A stretch of DNA of 33,529 bases from contig JACVRA010000590.1 in NCBI GenBank assembly GCA_019828545.1, forward strand, positions 1 through 33,529. Direction: 5' to 3'. Shown here one piece after another: positions 9,327 to 19,093 of this stretch (the first letter of the stretch is position 1; each line of letters begins with the position of its first letter). The notes below the pieces were generated by a model, which saw nothing but the letters and a program-made list of their open reading frames with translations, did no database searches and was not told the DNA's origin. This DNA comes from Paracamarosporium sp. OC-R06-R3 (lineage: Eukaryota > Ascomycota > Dothideomycetes > Pleosporales > Didymosphaeriaceae). The position numbers were made by a program, and so were the translations under genes.

Positions 9327-11598
9327 TCAACCGTCGAATTTGAGTCCAGCTGTTCGTAGCCACATTTGCCGCTTGCCTTCAGCGTCTCGAATAAGTTCAG
9401 CCGAAAGCCTCAGGCTAGGGGCAAGATGTGAAAGTCGTTCCATTTCATGAATAACGTTATTTATGATGTCGTCCATCGTCGCAGGAGGCGGGAGGAGGGC
9501 GGAAAGAGAAGGGCACATCGTGGCACCCATGACGAGAAGTGTCTGTGATATGATACTAGGTTCTGTTAGTTTAGATCTAAAATTGTACTTGTTGACTTAC
9601 GATAGTGCTCCTTGATATAGATACGGAACGTGACCGGCGTGGTGCGATGTGATGTACTCAAGCTGGCGAATGCAAGCCTCTAAGCACCTGTGGCAATTCT
9701 CCTGTACACCTTGATCTAGAGCTAGTGTCTCATCTTGTAGTACCAATAAAATGTATGGTCGGAAGATGATGGTCCGGCATGCGAAATATCGCAATCTCAG
9801 TACCGTTTGTACTGGATTTTGGAGGGGTACTCTATCGAGAGGAAATTGCATTGCGGGTGGAAGACCCGCATACCACTGGTTCAGCTGGTAGTCCAGTTCT
9901 AGAACTAAGGGATCCAGCTGTGCAATAGCTGCCGCAGGCGGTGACTTGCTGTAACTTGAGGTCCTCTGGTAGAGCATGTGGCTTACTCGGTTGAGCAATC
10001 TCCGCAAAGCAATTTCCGCAAGGAAGTACCAGAGCTCATCCCTCCCAACTGGCTCTGTACCGATATCCTCAAATCCTGTAGGCAATGTGAATGTATCTTC
10101 AAAATGCTCGATTCCTGAATGTGGAAGATCCAACTCGGCCAGCAAGTCACTAGACACGGATGATCAGTACACAGCTACTTGGAGCGAACACGCTGTGCAC
10201 TCACCTTTCGATCATAAGGGCATTCCAATACACGCGCTTACTCAACTCTTCTTCTGCAGGCGAGACTCTACCGGGAGCACTCAGGAGCAGCTGTAACTTC
10301 ATGCTTGCACCTGTCAAGACATTCCACGCCTCCACTGGTCGGACCAGATACACGAGATACGCAGCTGCCAGGATCTGGCATTGTGCAGCAAGCATGTTGT
10401 TCCTTGTCATTATACTTGGTAGCAGAGACCACGCCGCAGCGAAATAAGCCAGACCCGGCGGATCCTTGTCCGCTGGCTGTTGTGAGATGCTTCCCATGCT
10501 ACCGGCATGACCAAGGGCCAGCACCAGAAGTACGATGCAGCTTTCGGCACCATCCCTGAATCCGTGGGATAAAGCAGTCTGATAGTAGCTTGTCCATGTG
10601 TATGGGTTCAGACATGCATAGAAGACGTTGACACGCTCAAAGAAGGCTTGAACATAGGTGCCTGTGTTGGAAAGATCGACTCCAAGCGAGGTGCCAAGGC
10701 ATAAGGATTCGCGACTCATTTCCAATTGAAGAAGGATCTTGGGGTCGTACGGCCGAGACACGAGGTCCCGTATCATGGGTGACTGTAGCAAATTCAATGC
10801 CGCTGTTGTGTGTGTTTTTGGCATTGTAGAGATGTTGGATGGTGTGCTGTTCCAGGTACCGATGCCGTTTATCGTTTGGACTAAGCCCAGTGCAGCCATG
10901 TTGCCGGTGGATCGGGCGAGAAAATCCTCAGTGGTGGAATTGCTCGCTGCAGGAGAATGCGTGCCCAGCGTGTAGCCATTAGCCAGGTTGGTTTGCAGAA
11001 GGCCTTCGATGCGGTTGAGGTGTTCGAGGATCAGTTTGTCGCCAGCGTCCAGTTTGATCCCCGGCTCGCGATATATGCACTCTGCATTCAGCTCTGTACA
11101 AAGCCTGCACTTGGGCCTGGTGCCGTCGCAGCGAGACTTCCGCGAGCGACATATTTCGCACTACTCAACGACATTAGTTTGCCTCAAACAAGCCGTCGGG
11201 GGCATTACCGCGATAGTAGCTCGCCGGCGCGGATAGTCGATGGTGTCTGTACTGGGACGTTTCTTGGTGGCCAGGCGTGGTTCAGTGCCGTTGCTGGTTG
11301 GTGGAGCGCCGTTGGCTGGATTGGGCGTGGCTTCGCTTGACATCTCGCGATCGGTCCCAGACGATTGAGACATGTTGCGGGGCCGCGTCTTGAAGGGGCC
11401 GCCCAGCACGCTGCTGGCGGGGCTGAAGGCGGTTGGAGAATCGAGGAGATGGGGGGACTTGAGGGCCGACTTCAGCAGAAAGTTGCTGGAGTCCGGCAAA
11501 GTGGACAGGTTAAGGCAGAAGGAGTCTCTTGGAAACGCGCCATTGGTCGTCGCCGCTGACACGGGACTAACATCTGGAGACGGCGTATGTAGACTCAT
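9327..11598 (-). CDS. Zn2Cys6 (GAL4-type) fungal transcription factor with fungal_trans/MHR domain, 707 aa
   Basis: Exons, in transcription order: 11598-11209, 11160-10205, 10149-9601 and 9555-9327. The three introns are 48, 55 and 45 nt. The first 124 residues are Ser/Thr/Pro-rich and disordered. A perfect Zn2Cys6 binuclear cluster follows, with Cys 131, 134, 141, 148, 151 and 158 (C-x2-C-x6-C-x6-C-x2-C-x6-C), preceded by an Arg-rich RRRATIA segment. A short linker and likely dimerisation helix follow (about 165-190). Residues about 230-600 resemble the fungal-specific middle homology region, including the typical RVYWNALMIESDLLAELDLP motif (439-458). It should act as a nuclear DNA-binding regulator; its targets are unknown. 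The first intron lies exactly before Cys131, and if retained it ends translation at TAG just ahead of the DNA-binding domain. The 3' intron uses the AG at 9556, because the later AG breaks the frame. No biosynthetic cluster adjoins it. Confidence 0.92.
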
Positions 11599-11786
11599 GA
11601 TTGGTGGACGGTGCAGCGGTCAGGGAGACCGCACGTTCGAGCGCGCGTCCTGCGGGTGCAGCCACAATAGTCGATAGACTCCAAGGGCGGATTCGGCATA
11701 GGCAGCAGACCCAGAACAAGTACTCAGCAGGAGCAGAGTGAGGGTGGCGGGGGCGATGTCTGGGTGCCCGAGTGACAACCGCCTGA

Positions 11787-11794
11787 GTATATAT
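11787..11794 (-). promoter_or_regulatory. Possible TATA element of the Zn2Cys6 regulator
   Basis: An ATATATAC run on the minus strand lies about 190 bp upstream of the regulator's ATG at 11598. Position and composition fit a TATA box with a moderate leader. This is inferred from sequence alone. Confidence 0.25.
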
Positions 11795-13587
11795 CAATGT
11801 CACCTGCTCGCCCAAGGCCCTTTAGTTTTTACTCCAACCCAGAGCGAGATGAACGGCGCGGCTGCGGGGATAGCTTGGGGTCTCCACACCTCGCCCAGGG
11901 CAATCAAACGGGCGTCCGAGATGGCTGCCAGGGCCCCATGACGGCGGCCAACGACGCGCGCTAACTCCACGACTCCATTATTGCTACCTCGTCTACCTGG
12001 GTTAATATGCGCTAGACCGACTGCAGTCCATGCAAGAATGGGCACCGCGGCAGCCACCGCCACACCAGGAGCACTGTGGGTCATTGTCCGGTTGCAGGAC
12101 CGCCCGCAGGAGACGGCATGAGATGACTTAATCATGCGGCAAGGAGGTGCCTCCAGCAACGAACCTGTTGCACAACCACATATCTGGTAGACTAGCGCAG
12201 CCTGTATATAGGCTAATTCGCAAGGATACACCCACTGAGCCTTACACTTCGTAAGCGACTGCTGTCCGACCAAGGATAGTGGTTCGATCATCGACGCCGT
12301 ACCTGCACGAAACCTGCCAGCTCTTCAACCCGTCGGCCGTCAGCGGTAGCGACTCCAGTCGATGCCAAGCCTTGTAGAGTGCACGTCAAGGGTTCGGGGT
12401 GTTGCGAGAGGCTCAAGTCCCTGCGCTACACCAAGCCTGCTGCCCAAGGGCATGCAGCAAGGATCGTCGAAGACCTCTAGAAGGCGTGGAGTGCAGCGAG
12501 CACAAGCCAAGCGTAATCGACTGGGATTGAAAGTTCTGAAAGTTGCATTGATCCTGGTCCAAGACCTATGTACGCTAGGTGGTAGAGTAAGCGTTCCGAT
12601 GAGTATTTGAGAAGTATCTCCGAGCGATGTAACCAGTAGGGGGTTTCCTCACCACTCAAACAGATACGAAATGGCCCGTCAGCTTCGATCTGACAGATGA
12701 TTAGTTGAAGACTGGTCAGGTGCTGCTGATCGATGCATTGCGTGTGTTGTGATAGCCGCTGGAAGCTCTGTTGATATTGGGAATGCTTCTAGAAAATTAA
12801 AAGACGTCCAGGGGATTGGCGGTCATCCCGTGCAGCATGCGCCACATCGACAAGGGTCATGGCTATATTAGCGGTGCTATAGGCTGCCGTTACACAAGTC
12901 CGCCTCCAATCCAAATCGGGCGCGGTGAAGGTACTGCCGTGTCGAATGTCGATGGAGAGACTGAAAAACAGCTGGTGTCGATGCTTGAAAATCAGCTGCG
13001 ACAGCATGGCTTATGCCGATCGCGGAGATCATTCCTTTTCCCCAGAACGTAACGCGGGGCGTGTTGGCATATCCTGTGGTGATAAGGAGTCTGTTGCTTG
13101 TACCGGTACTGCTGAACAACGGGACCTGGCCAAGCAATGCGCGCGAAATACATCGAAAGCAAAAGATCGACCGGAACGACTCAATGACTGGAAGGTAACC
13201 GAATTGCAAACGTTGGTACTGACGTAGAATCAATTTGTAGCCGTGCTATTCGGAGATGCACGACGCGGGCTCGCCAACGTCTTCGTAGGCACCCAAGGGA
13301 GACGGACGGAGGAAGTCAAGATCGTACGGATCCGCTGGAAGGACGTCAAGATTTGATTATCAGCGTATTCGAGATGGTGTATCATTCTCAAGTACGGAAG
13401 AGGTCGTGTCGGCCCTCAGGTCGTCGCCGCTTCCCTCTTCGATGTGGCTCATTGCATTGCATCAGATGGCGGCACAAGCAAACGTCCATCCTGTGACACA
13501 ACGCAACTCGACTGCAGTGCCCCCCAATGCGCTCTACAGCGACAGGCACGAGAACTCAACAACCGCACATAACTCGCAGTGACCAAA
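11795..13587. other. Upstream region of the regulator plus unresolved coding-like sequence
   Basis: The part next to the regulator (to about 12300) is GC-rich and carries a 163-codon minus-strand frame that I do not trust. Between 12790 and 13356 both strands contain coding-like frames: plus 12816-13052, 12925-13227 and 13013-13198, and minus 12877-13233. At 13241-13356 a possible terminal exon follows a TTTGTAG acceptor and reads 38 sensible codons to a TGA. I could not join these into one gene. The last 230 bases are probably the promoter of the small gene at 13588. Confidence 0.35.
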
Positions 13588-14118
13588 ATGTCGCCCGAGA
13601 GCACCGGCAATACCCAACCCGCTGCTCAAAACGCCACAGCAGATACCTTCAAAGATTCCGACCGTTCCGTTAGTGATCCCCGCAGTTCTATCATCTATCT
13701 GCATACTCACTTGCTCAAAGTCTTCCGTTAATGGACCAAGCGACACTCCCCTCCTCCCTCATGCCACCTCCTCCGCTTTGTCAGCCGCTTCCGAAGTAGC
13801 TTCCGAGGCTGCATCCAGCGTGAAAACCGCCGTAAACGATGCCTTAGCGTGGACGTAAGTGTATGACCCGTAAGGTCACCTAGGATACACTGACCTCCTG
13901 GTAGCGAAGCCACGGTCGAGAAGTTGAGCGCGAAGAAAGAGGATGGAACGGGACCATACAGCAGCCTTGCTACGTGTGTCCCGAGTGATATGGATCCGAT
14001 TGGGCAGGGATTGCTGCCAGCGATGCCGGTACATAAGCAGGCGAAGGAGAGAGGAGTAAATCAAGATGGCGAGGAAGGCAAGGAAAAGCGAGGTGTGGAC
14101 AAAGATGGCAGCGAGTAA
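13588..14118 (+). CDS. Small three-exon protein of 142 aa, function unknown
   Basis: Exons are 13588-13668, 13721-13854 and 13905-14118. Intron 1 (52 nt) uses a weak GTTAGT donor and ends CAAAG. Intron 2 (50 nt) is GTAAGT...GGTAG. Both keep frame, giving 142 codons plus TAA. The ATG context CCAAAATGTC is favourable. The N-terminus is polar (Ser/Asn/Thr/Gln). Residues about 45-70 are an Ala/Ser/Val-rich amphipathic helix with a repeated ASEVASEAASSV pattern. The C-terminal half is charged, with a Lys/Glu/Asp-rich tail ending DKDGSE. It has no signal peptide, membrane helix or known domain. The composition suggests a soluble, stress- or hydrophilin-like protein, but that is only a guess. It is convergent with SUA5, leaving 134 bp between the stop codons. 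Confidence 0.65.
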
Positions 14119-14252
14119 CATTATACGTAGCAGAGGGTGAGCAGGAGGTACTCAGGCATTCGGGGAGTAAACCCAGGTGCAGAAAAACTCTAAAATCGAT
14201 CCACTGTATGATATGGGATGGCGAGTGGGAACATTGATCAGGAGTATGGAGT

Positions 14253-15794
14253 TTAAATTCTTATCTCAGCAGCTTTTCGGAGTCGATTCATAACCGCAGC
14301 CGCTATGTCGTCTCCTACTTTGTCATCGATACCCTCAACCAGAATAATATCCACGTCTTTCTTATCCAGCTCTCTCAGTGCTGAGAACAACCCTCTCGCT
14401 ACGTCTTCGATTAACGTCCCTAGACCAATGTCCCATATCGACAGCGATCCTTCATCTGCTCCGCGGCGGAACGTGCTATACAAAGCATGCGGAACCTGGT
14501 GTTGTTTGAAAGAGCGAAGCAAATTCGACTCACCGATAGGCACTGAGTCCTGGTGGTGCTGTGCGTCTGTTATTGAGCTTGAACTCCCGTTGATGTGCGC
14601 ATCGGCAGCTACATCCCCATCAGCAATGGGGAGACCCAGATTCCTGGACCATGTCTTCGTTCGCACAATTCCTACACTCTTGCGCCCCGCCACCTTATCC
14701 AGCCAATCCTCAGCTTTAGGAGATGGCGTGTCTGCTTCGTAAAGCACCACAGTGGCCTTGGGGGAGTAATGTCTGTACTTCATTCCTGGCGCTCGTGGCT
14801 TGATGCCTTGCTCATGCTTGTCCTTATATCCCACAACCACATTCTCCCATCCTGGACACTGTCGCAGTTGATCGACTGTAACGCCTCCGGGGCGAAGGAT
14901 AGTCGGCGGATATGAAAGACCATCTACAACTGTACTTTCAACACCGACCTCACATGGGCCACCATCAATAATAGTGTGTATCCGCCCCTCCAGATCATCT
15001 TTAACGTGTTCGGCGGCGGTAGGTGATGGCCTAGTCGATGCATTTGCCGAGGGTGCCGCAAGCGGAACGGTAGCCAATCTAATCAGCGCAAGAGCAAGGA
15101 TACTACGCGGCATCCTCGCGCCAAAGGTGTTCAGTCCTGCGGTGACTTCTGGCGCCAACTGCGAGCCATTGGGATTAGGCATAATCAGCGTGAGTGGTCC
15201 GGGCCAAAATTTCTTGATCAGCGGCTTGTAGATAGCGGGGATGGGATCTGTCCCGGTCTCTGCAGTCTCTGCAGTCTCCGCAGTCTCCGCGCTCCCTCGA
15301 AGTAAACTCCGCAGTTGTGACAGAGAGTGGACGTGTACGATTAGAGGGTTGTCCGCTGGCCGTCCTTTGGCAGCAAAAATAGCCCGCACGGCTGAGCTGC
15401 GCGTCGCGTCTGCACCGAGTCCATACACTGTTTCAGTCGGGAATGCGACTGGTGTATCCGTCTCTTTCAGCTCCCTAGCCGCGAGTTGCAAACTCTCGAA
15501 ATCTCGTCCCTGTGCGTAATCCATGTCCCATGCCTCAATCAACCGTCCATCCTTGCCCGCCTCCTCTATCCTCAGACTTCCCAGCTTGTTTGGGTCTACG
15601 GGTAAAATAGTGGTCTCCATTGCGACTGTAGGTATCTTGCGAGTGTAGAATTGCGGGGGGCTTGTGTTCAGCGCGGGAAGAGGCTTGGTGTGCTCTGCGG
15701 CAATCGTCTGCCCCAGAGCTTGCGATATGCAGGTGAAGGAGGAAAATGTTCGTGCGAAATGTACATTTGGAAGGCGGAGGAGGCGTGTGGGCAT
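14253..15794 (-). CDS. SUA5: Sua5/YrdC/YciO threonylcarbamoyl-AMP synthase, 513 aa
   Basis: The enzyme makes threonylcarbamoyl-AMP from threonine, bicarbonate and ATP. This is the first step of t6A37 modification of ANN-decoding tRNAs, and the product is passed to KEOPS in the cytosol or Qri7 in mitochondria. The gene is intronless. The YrdC domain spans roughly residues 105-310, with PTETVYGLGADA (119-130), AAKGRPADNPLIVH (141-154) and SANASTRPSPT (249-259). The C-terminal Sua5 domain begins with APGMKYRHYSP (335-345). The frame is open upstream of 15794, but the first ATG is 15792-15794. That start gives an Arg-rich, acid-free leader (MPTRLLRLPNVHFARTF) like a mitochondrial presequence. A second in-frame ATG at 15618-15620 (M59, METTILP) would give a typical cytosolic Sua5. 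An (Ala-Glu-Thr)4 insertion at about 169-180 lies between conserved motifs. It is convergent with the small gene at 13588 and tandem with the TM9 gene. Confidence 0.95.
   Translation of the reverse strand: MPTRLLRLPNVHFARTFSSFTCISQALGQTIAAEHTKPLPALNTSPPQFYTRKIPTVAMETTILPVDPNKLGSLRIEEAGKDGRLIEAWDMDYAQGRDFESLQLAARELKETDTPVAFPTETVYGLGADATRSSAVRAIFAAKGRPADNPLIVHVHSLSQLRSLLRGSAETAETAETAETGTDPIPAIYKPLIKKFWPGPLTLIMPNPNGSQLAPEVTAGLNTFGARMPRSILALALIRLATVPLAAPSANASTRPSPTAAEHVKDDLEGRIHTIIDGGPCEVGVESTVVDGLSYPPTILRPGGVTVDQLRQCPGWENVVVGYKDKHEQGIKPRAPGMKYRHYSPKATVVLYEADTPSPKAEDWLDKVAGRKSVGIVRTKTWSRNLGLPIADGDVAADAHINGSSSSITDAQHHQDSVPIGESNLLRSFKQHQVPHALYSTFRRGADEGSLSIWDIGLGTLIEDVARGLFSALRELDKKDVDIILVEGIDDKVGDDIAAAVMNRLRKAAEIRI
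15256..15291 (-). repeat. Four 9-bp repeats inside SUA5, encoding (AET)4
   Basis: On the plus strand GTCTCTGCA occurs twice, followed by GTCTCCGCA and GTCTCCGCG, all directly abutting. In the SUA5 frame this encodes about four Ala-Glu-Thr units, in a loop between the GRPADNPLIVH motif and the FWPGPLT motif. The repeat is a multiple of three, so length changes would keep frame. Confidence 0.75.
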
Positions 15795-16247
15795 CAGAAG
15801 ACGTCCTGAGAGAAGTTTGGCGCGATGAGAATTGCGGCCCAAAAAATATGACTCGGAAGGTTCCGAAATCGGCTTGGCAAGCTACGTCAATGGACGAGTG
15901 TAAGCGCAAAACCAACACCATAACCGTGGTCATCATAGTAATGACATGTTTAAAAATTCTCATTCATATCTGTAAACTACTTTGTCGTTTTCTTCTCGTA
16001 TAAATGGCACAGAATGTTAAACTTGTATGCTTGTATCGATCAAAGGTAGGAGGACTAATTGATGCAGATGTAATACCTTAGGTTTACGCCCTTCGACTCC
16101 TTGTAATCTAAGCTCGAAATGCGCCAGTACCACACTATGATTACACGCAACGTACATATCGAACCAAAGTCATGATATTCCAAATATGTCTCTCAGTCGC
16201 TGATGCATGAATAGGATACGCTTCATCTTGTTCCCTTTCTTACTCGA
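15795..16247. other. Intergenic region between SUA5 and the TM9 gene
   Basis: It holds the SUA5 promoter (minus strand) and the 3' region of the TM9 gene. It is AT-rich around 15940-16020. No gene was recognised; the frames running into it are shadows of SUA5. Confidence 0.5.
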
Positions 16248-18327
16248 CTAATCCACCTTGATAGATTTGTAGATCTTGAGGACAAACAAACCGCTCGCGA
16301 GGAAGCCGATGGTACCTGACACGGAGTTAGTGAGGGTTAAGGAAAGTCTGGTGTGGAAGCACTTACCGGTCAGAACAAAAACGAGCGCACTAAGAAGTGC
16401 GCTGTACCCTAGGTATACAACACCGCTTGTCCAGCTCAAGAAGCTTACGTCCTTCATCCAGTAGATCAATGCAGATGCAAAGACGTAGAAAGCGCTCGCA
16501 CCGGCCGTGCAGAAACTCCTCCACTGCCAGTGGTAGTTCTCGGCGCAGAGCAGGAAATAGATCATGAGCACGGTGACCGCGGCGCTTGTCATGATCATAA
16601 GGCCGTAACATATGAAGAGGAATCCGAACATGTAGTAGACCTTGGAAAACCAGATCGAGTTCATGATGAAGTATAGCTCGACGAAGATGGCACCAAAAGG
16701 AAGGATACCAGCAAGAGCCATGGATGGGAGAGGCCGGAGGTAGCCGCCGGTTGGAGGAATCTGTCGCGGAATCTGGTTCGTTCGAACCGGCGCTTCGATG
16801 GCGGCCTGCTTAAACCCGAGCCAGGAACCCGCGAAGCTGAGTGGAACACTGATAACAAACCAGATGATGACTACGACCAACATGGTCGTGAACGGAACTG
16901 CTCCAGATGCTCCTCGCCCCCACACGAAGAGATTCAGTAAGAAGAAGGTTGCGAAAACGAGACTAGGTATGGCGAAAGGCGTGTAGAAGAAGCACAACTT
17001 CCAGGACTCGCCATGGAAGAACTTGTAGATGCGCGACGAAACATAACCACCGACAAATCCAAAAAGAGTGTAGAAGATGATAATGACAGTACCAAGCGCA
17101 CCACGGTTGCTCGGGGAGAGAAAACCTAACAACGCGAATGCTGGAGGTTGTTAGTCATCTGTGTTAATTGTTGGGCAAGATATACATACCAATGGTCAAA
17201 CCCGTCATCATAAAGAGTTGAGCTCCGTTGCCGATAAGCACAGATAAGAGAAGAGGATGTTTGGGGGGCCGAAAGACGTCGCCATGGACTAATTTCCACC
17301 CCGAGTCCTCCTGAACGCCATCTTCAACGGCACCGCCGTCTCCGAAGTCGTCAAGTGCCATCTGGTCAAGGCGATTGTATCTGGCAATATCCTTCTTCAG
17401 TGTGCGCACAAGGATAGTGCTCACCATGCCTATGAGGAACACTACAATGACTGCGGAGTTGACCAGCGAGAACCAGTGAATCTTAGGGTCGTAGACATGG
17501 AGGTATTTGTCCCACCGTGTCGCAAAGGGAGTAGGACTCAACCGCCACCAAACGCTGTAGGAAAAGGTCACACTACTGGGTTGTCCCGCGTCTATGCTTA
17601 GTGCTACCGGATTCTCAACATCGCCACAATATCCCTCACCATCTTGATTTATATATCTAGCATTGTCGGCGAGCGAATACGGTTCAACAAGCACACCAAC
17701 AACGCGGAAATTGTCCTTGCTGGCCTCGTGGTAGTCGATCATAATGTCGTAGTGGTTGTTGAGAGTCGCGATAACGTCATTGCCTCCGTCTGGGGCTTGA
17801 ACTTCCACAGCTCTTCCCAAATCAAAGCCAGGGCTGTAAAATGGCGTATCACCCATTGATTCTGTCACCAACTGTGCGGCCGGTAATCCGTCAATTAACC
17901 AATTGAAATCGAACCCGTTCAATATTCTTTGATTTACGAATGTTGCGTCTTCCGGAGAATATTCTTGTGGTTCGCATAAAGACTTGCAGGTTTGGTTTAC
18001 TGCCATCTTGAGCTCAAATGGACTCGTTTGTATACGGTCGCCAAACAAGATGCTCCCTAAGCTTTCTCGGATGTATTTGGGGCCGCCCTCTGGTTGGCAA
18101 AAATGGAAGTGGGGGTCATAGTGGTCGAAGGAAAAGGCGGATCGTAGTTTTGGGTCATTCCGCGATTCGGTTGGCGTAAGTCGATTAACGAAGAGGGATA
18201 CGGCATCTCCCTTCTTGTACGAGGTAGGCGCGGTGCCTGGGAAGTAGAACGCTGAGCCGGGTGTTGGCGCGAGAGCGAGGAAGAGACCCAGCAAAGTGCT
18301 GGAGCTTATTGCGTCCGACCGCCGCAT
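16248..18327 (-). CDS. TM9 superfamily protein (nonaspanin, EMP70/TM9SF type), 659 aa
   Basis: Exons, in transcription order: 18327-17190, 17140-16367 and 16315-16248. The introns are 49 and 51 nt. Residues 1-26 form a signal peptide (hydrophobic core TLLGLFLALAPTPGSA). A large lumenal domain of about 260 residues follows, with NQTCKSLC (111-118). The first membrane span lies at about 286-306, next comes a charged cytosolic loop, then the conserved MMTGLTI and LLGFLSPSNRGALG motifs and the remaining spans, giving nine in total. The C-terminus is KIYKSIKVD, carrying the K-x-D signal that in this family binds COPI and keeps the protein in the Golgi. Length matches the family (about 600-700 aa). 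Family roles include Golgi/endosome trafficking, cell adhesion and copper homeostasis in yeast. Intron 2 is a multiple of three with no stop, so an unspliced message would add 17 residues before the last span. Confidence 0.95.
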
Positions 18328-19093
18328 TGTGAGAGAAAGATGCTATCTGAAAAGTAAAGGGCGCTGCTGTCGCGTCAGTTTGAGTTATGTGTGAGCGTCA
18401 GCAATAGGCACCTACGGCTCGCCCCTGCGTTATCGCAACCAAGCTCCGTTCAATTGTCGTTGGAGTGTGATGTATAGACGAAGTGGAAGTATCTCAAGAC
18501 CACACGCATAGGTGAATGCGTTGGTAGTCGGTTGATAGTAATTGTGGATTGTATACAAGTGTTCAAAGCTCCTGTCGCACGTCTCACAAAGGCTAGTAGG
18601 TTAGCTGCATACGCAACCGATCAGGTCCCCTGGGCTTGGCGTTCGTCATGTGAACTGGCGGAACCGACGCGTTCGCGTTTGCGCGGACAGTCCATTGGAA
18701 TTTGCTTGCTTCAACCCATTCTTCACTGCTGCTACTCAATTTCACCTTCACCCTGTATGAAAAAAGCGTTCCAAGGATCTTGCGAACTATCTTCACTCAG
18801 TTCATCTATATTCGGGCAACGCTTTTCCCGTTCCCGACGCCTCCCCCGTTCCCAAGGTATGTCGCGCCTTCCATCTCCAAGACGACTTTTGCAACCATTG
18901 CACATGCTCTTCACATTTCCTTTTGGCCTTTCACCTGCTGATAGACTAACCTGATATAGCCCCTCATCACTTTCCGAGACCTATCCTTCGTAATCGTTTC
19001 CTGCTCTACACTTCTGCCCAGTTACAGTTCGGTCTTTTTAGGCCTGTCTTGCCGTCTTTGGGCCTCGAACACGCTGCAAACAAACAATCCAGA
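18328..19093. other. Divergent promoter region between the TM9 and AP endonuclease genes
   Basis: This 766-bp gap separates two divergent start codons. The right half is pyrimidine-rich on the plus strand (about 18770-18990), as is common in fungal core promoters and leaders. The 140-codon plus frame (18532-18954) shows no domain and is probably chance. Confidence 0.5.

Noticed and set aside
9541..9600. Last intron of the regulator ending at the AG nearest the final exon
   Set aside because: That AG shifts the frame; the AG at 9556 keeps the frame and gives GALSIISQTLLVMGA.
11800..12291. 163-codon minus-strand frame upstream of the Zn2Cys6 regulator
   Set aside because: It overlaps the likely promoter and leader region, shows no recognised motif, and its length is plausible by chance in GC-rich DNA.
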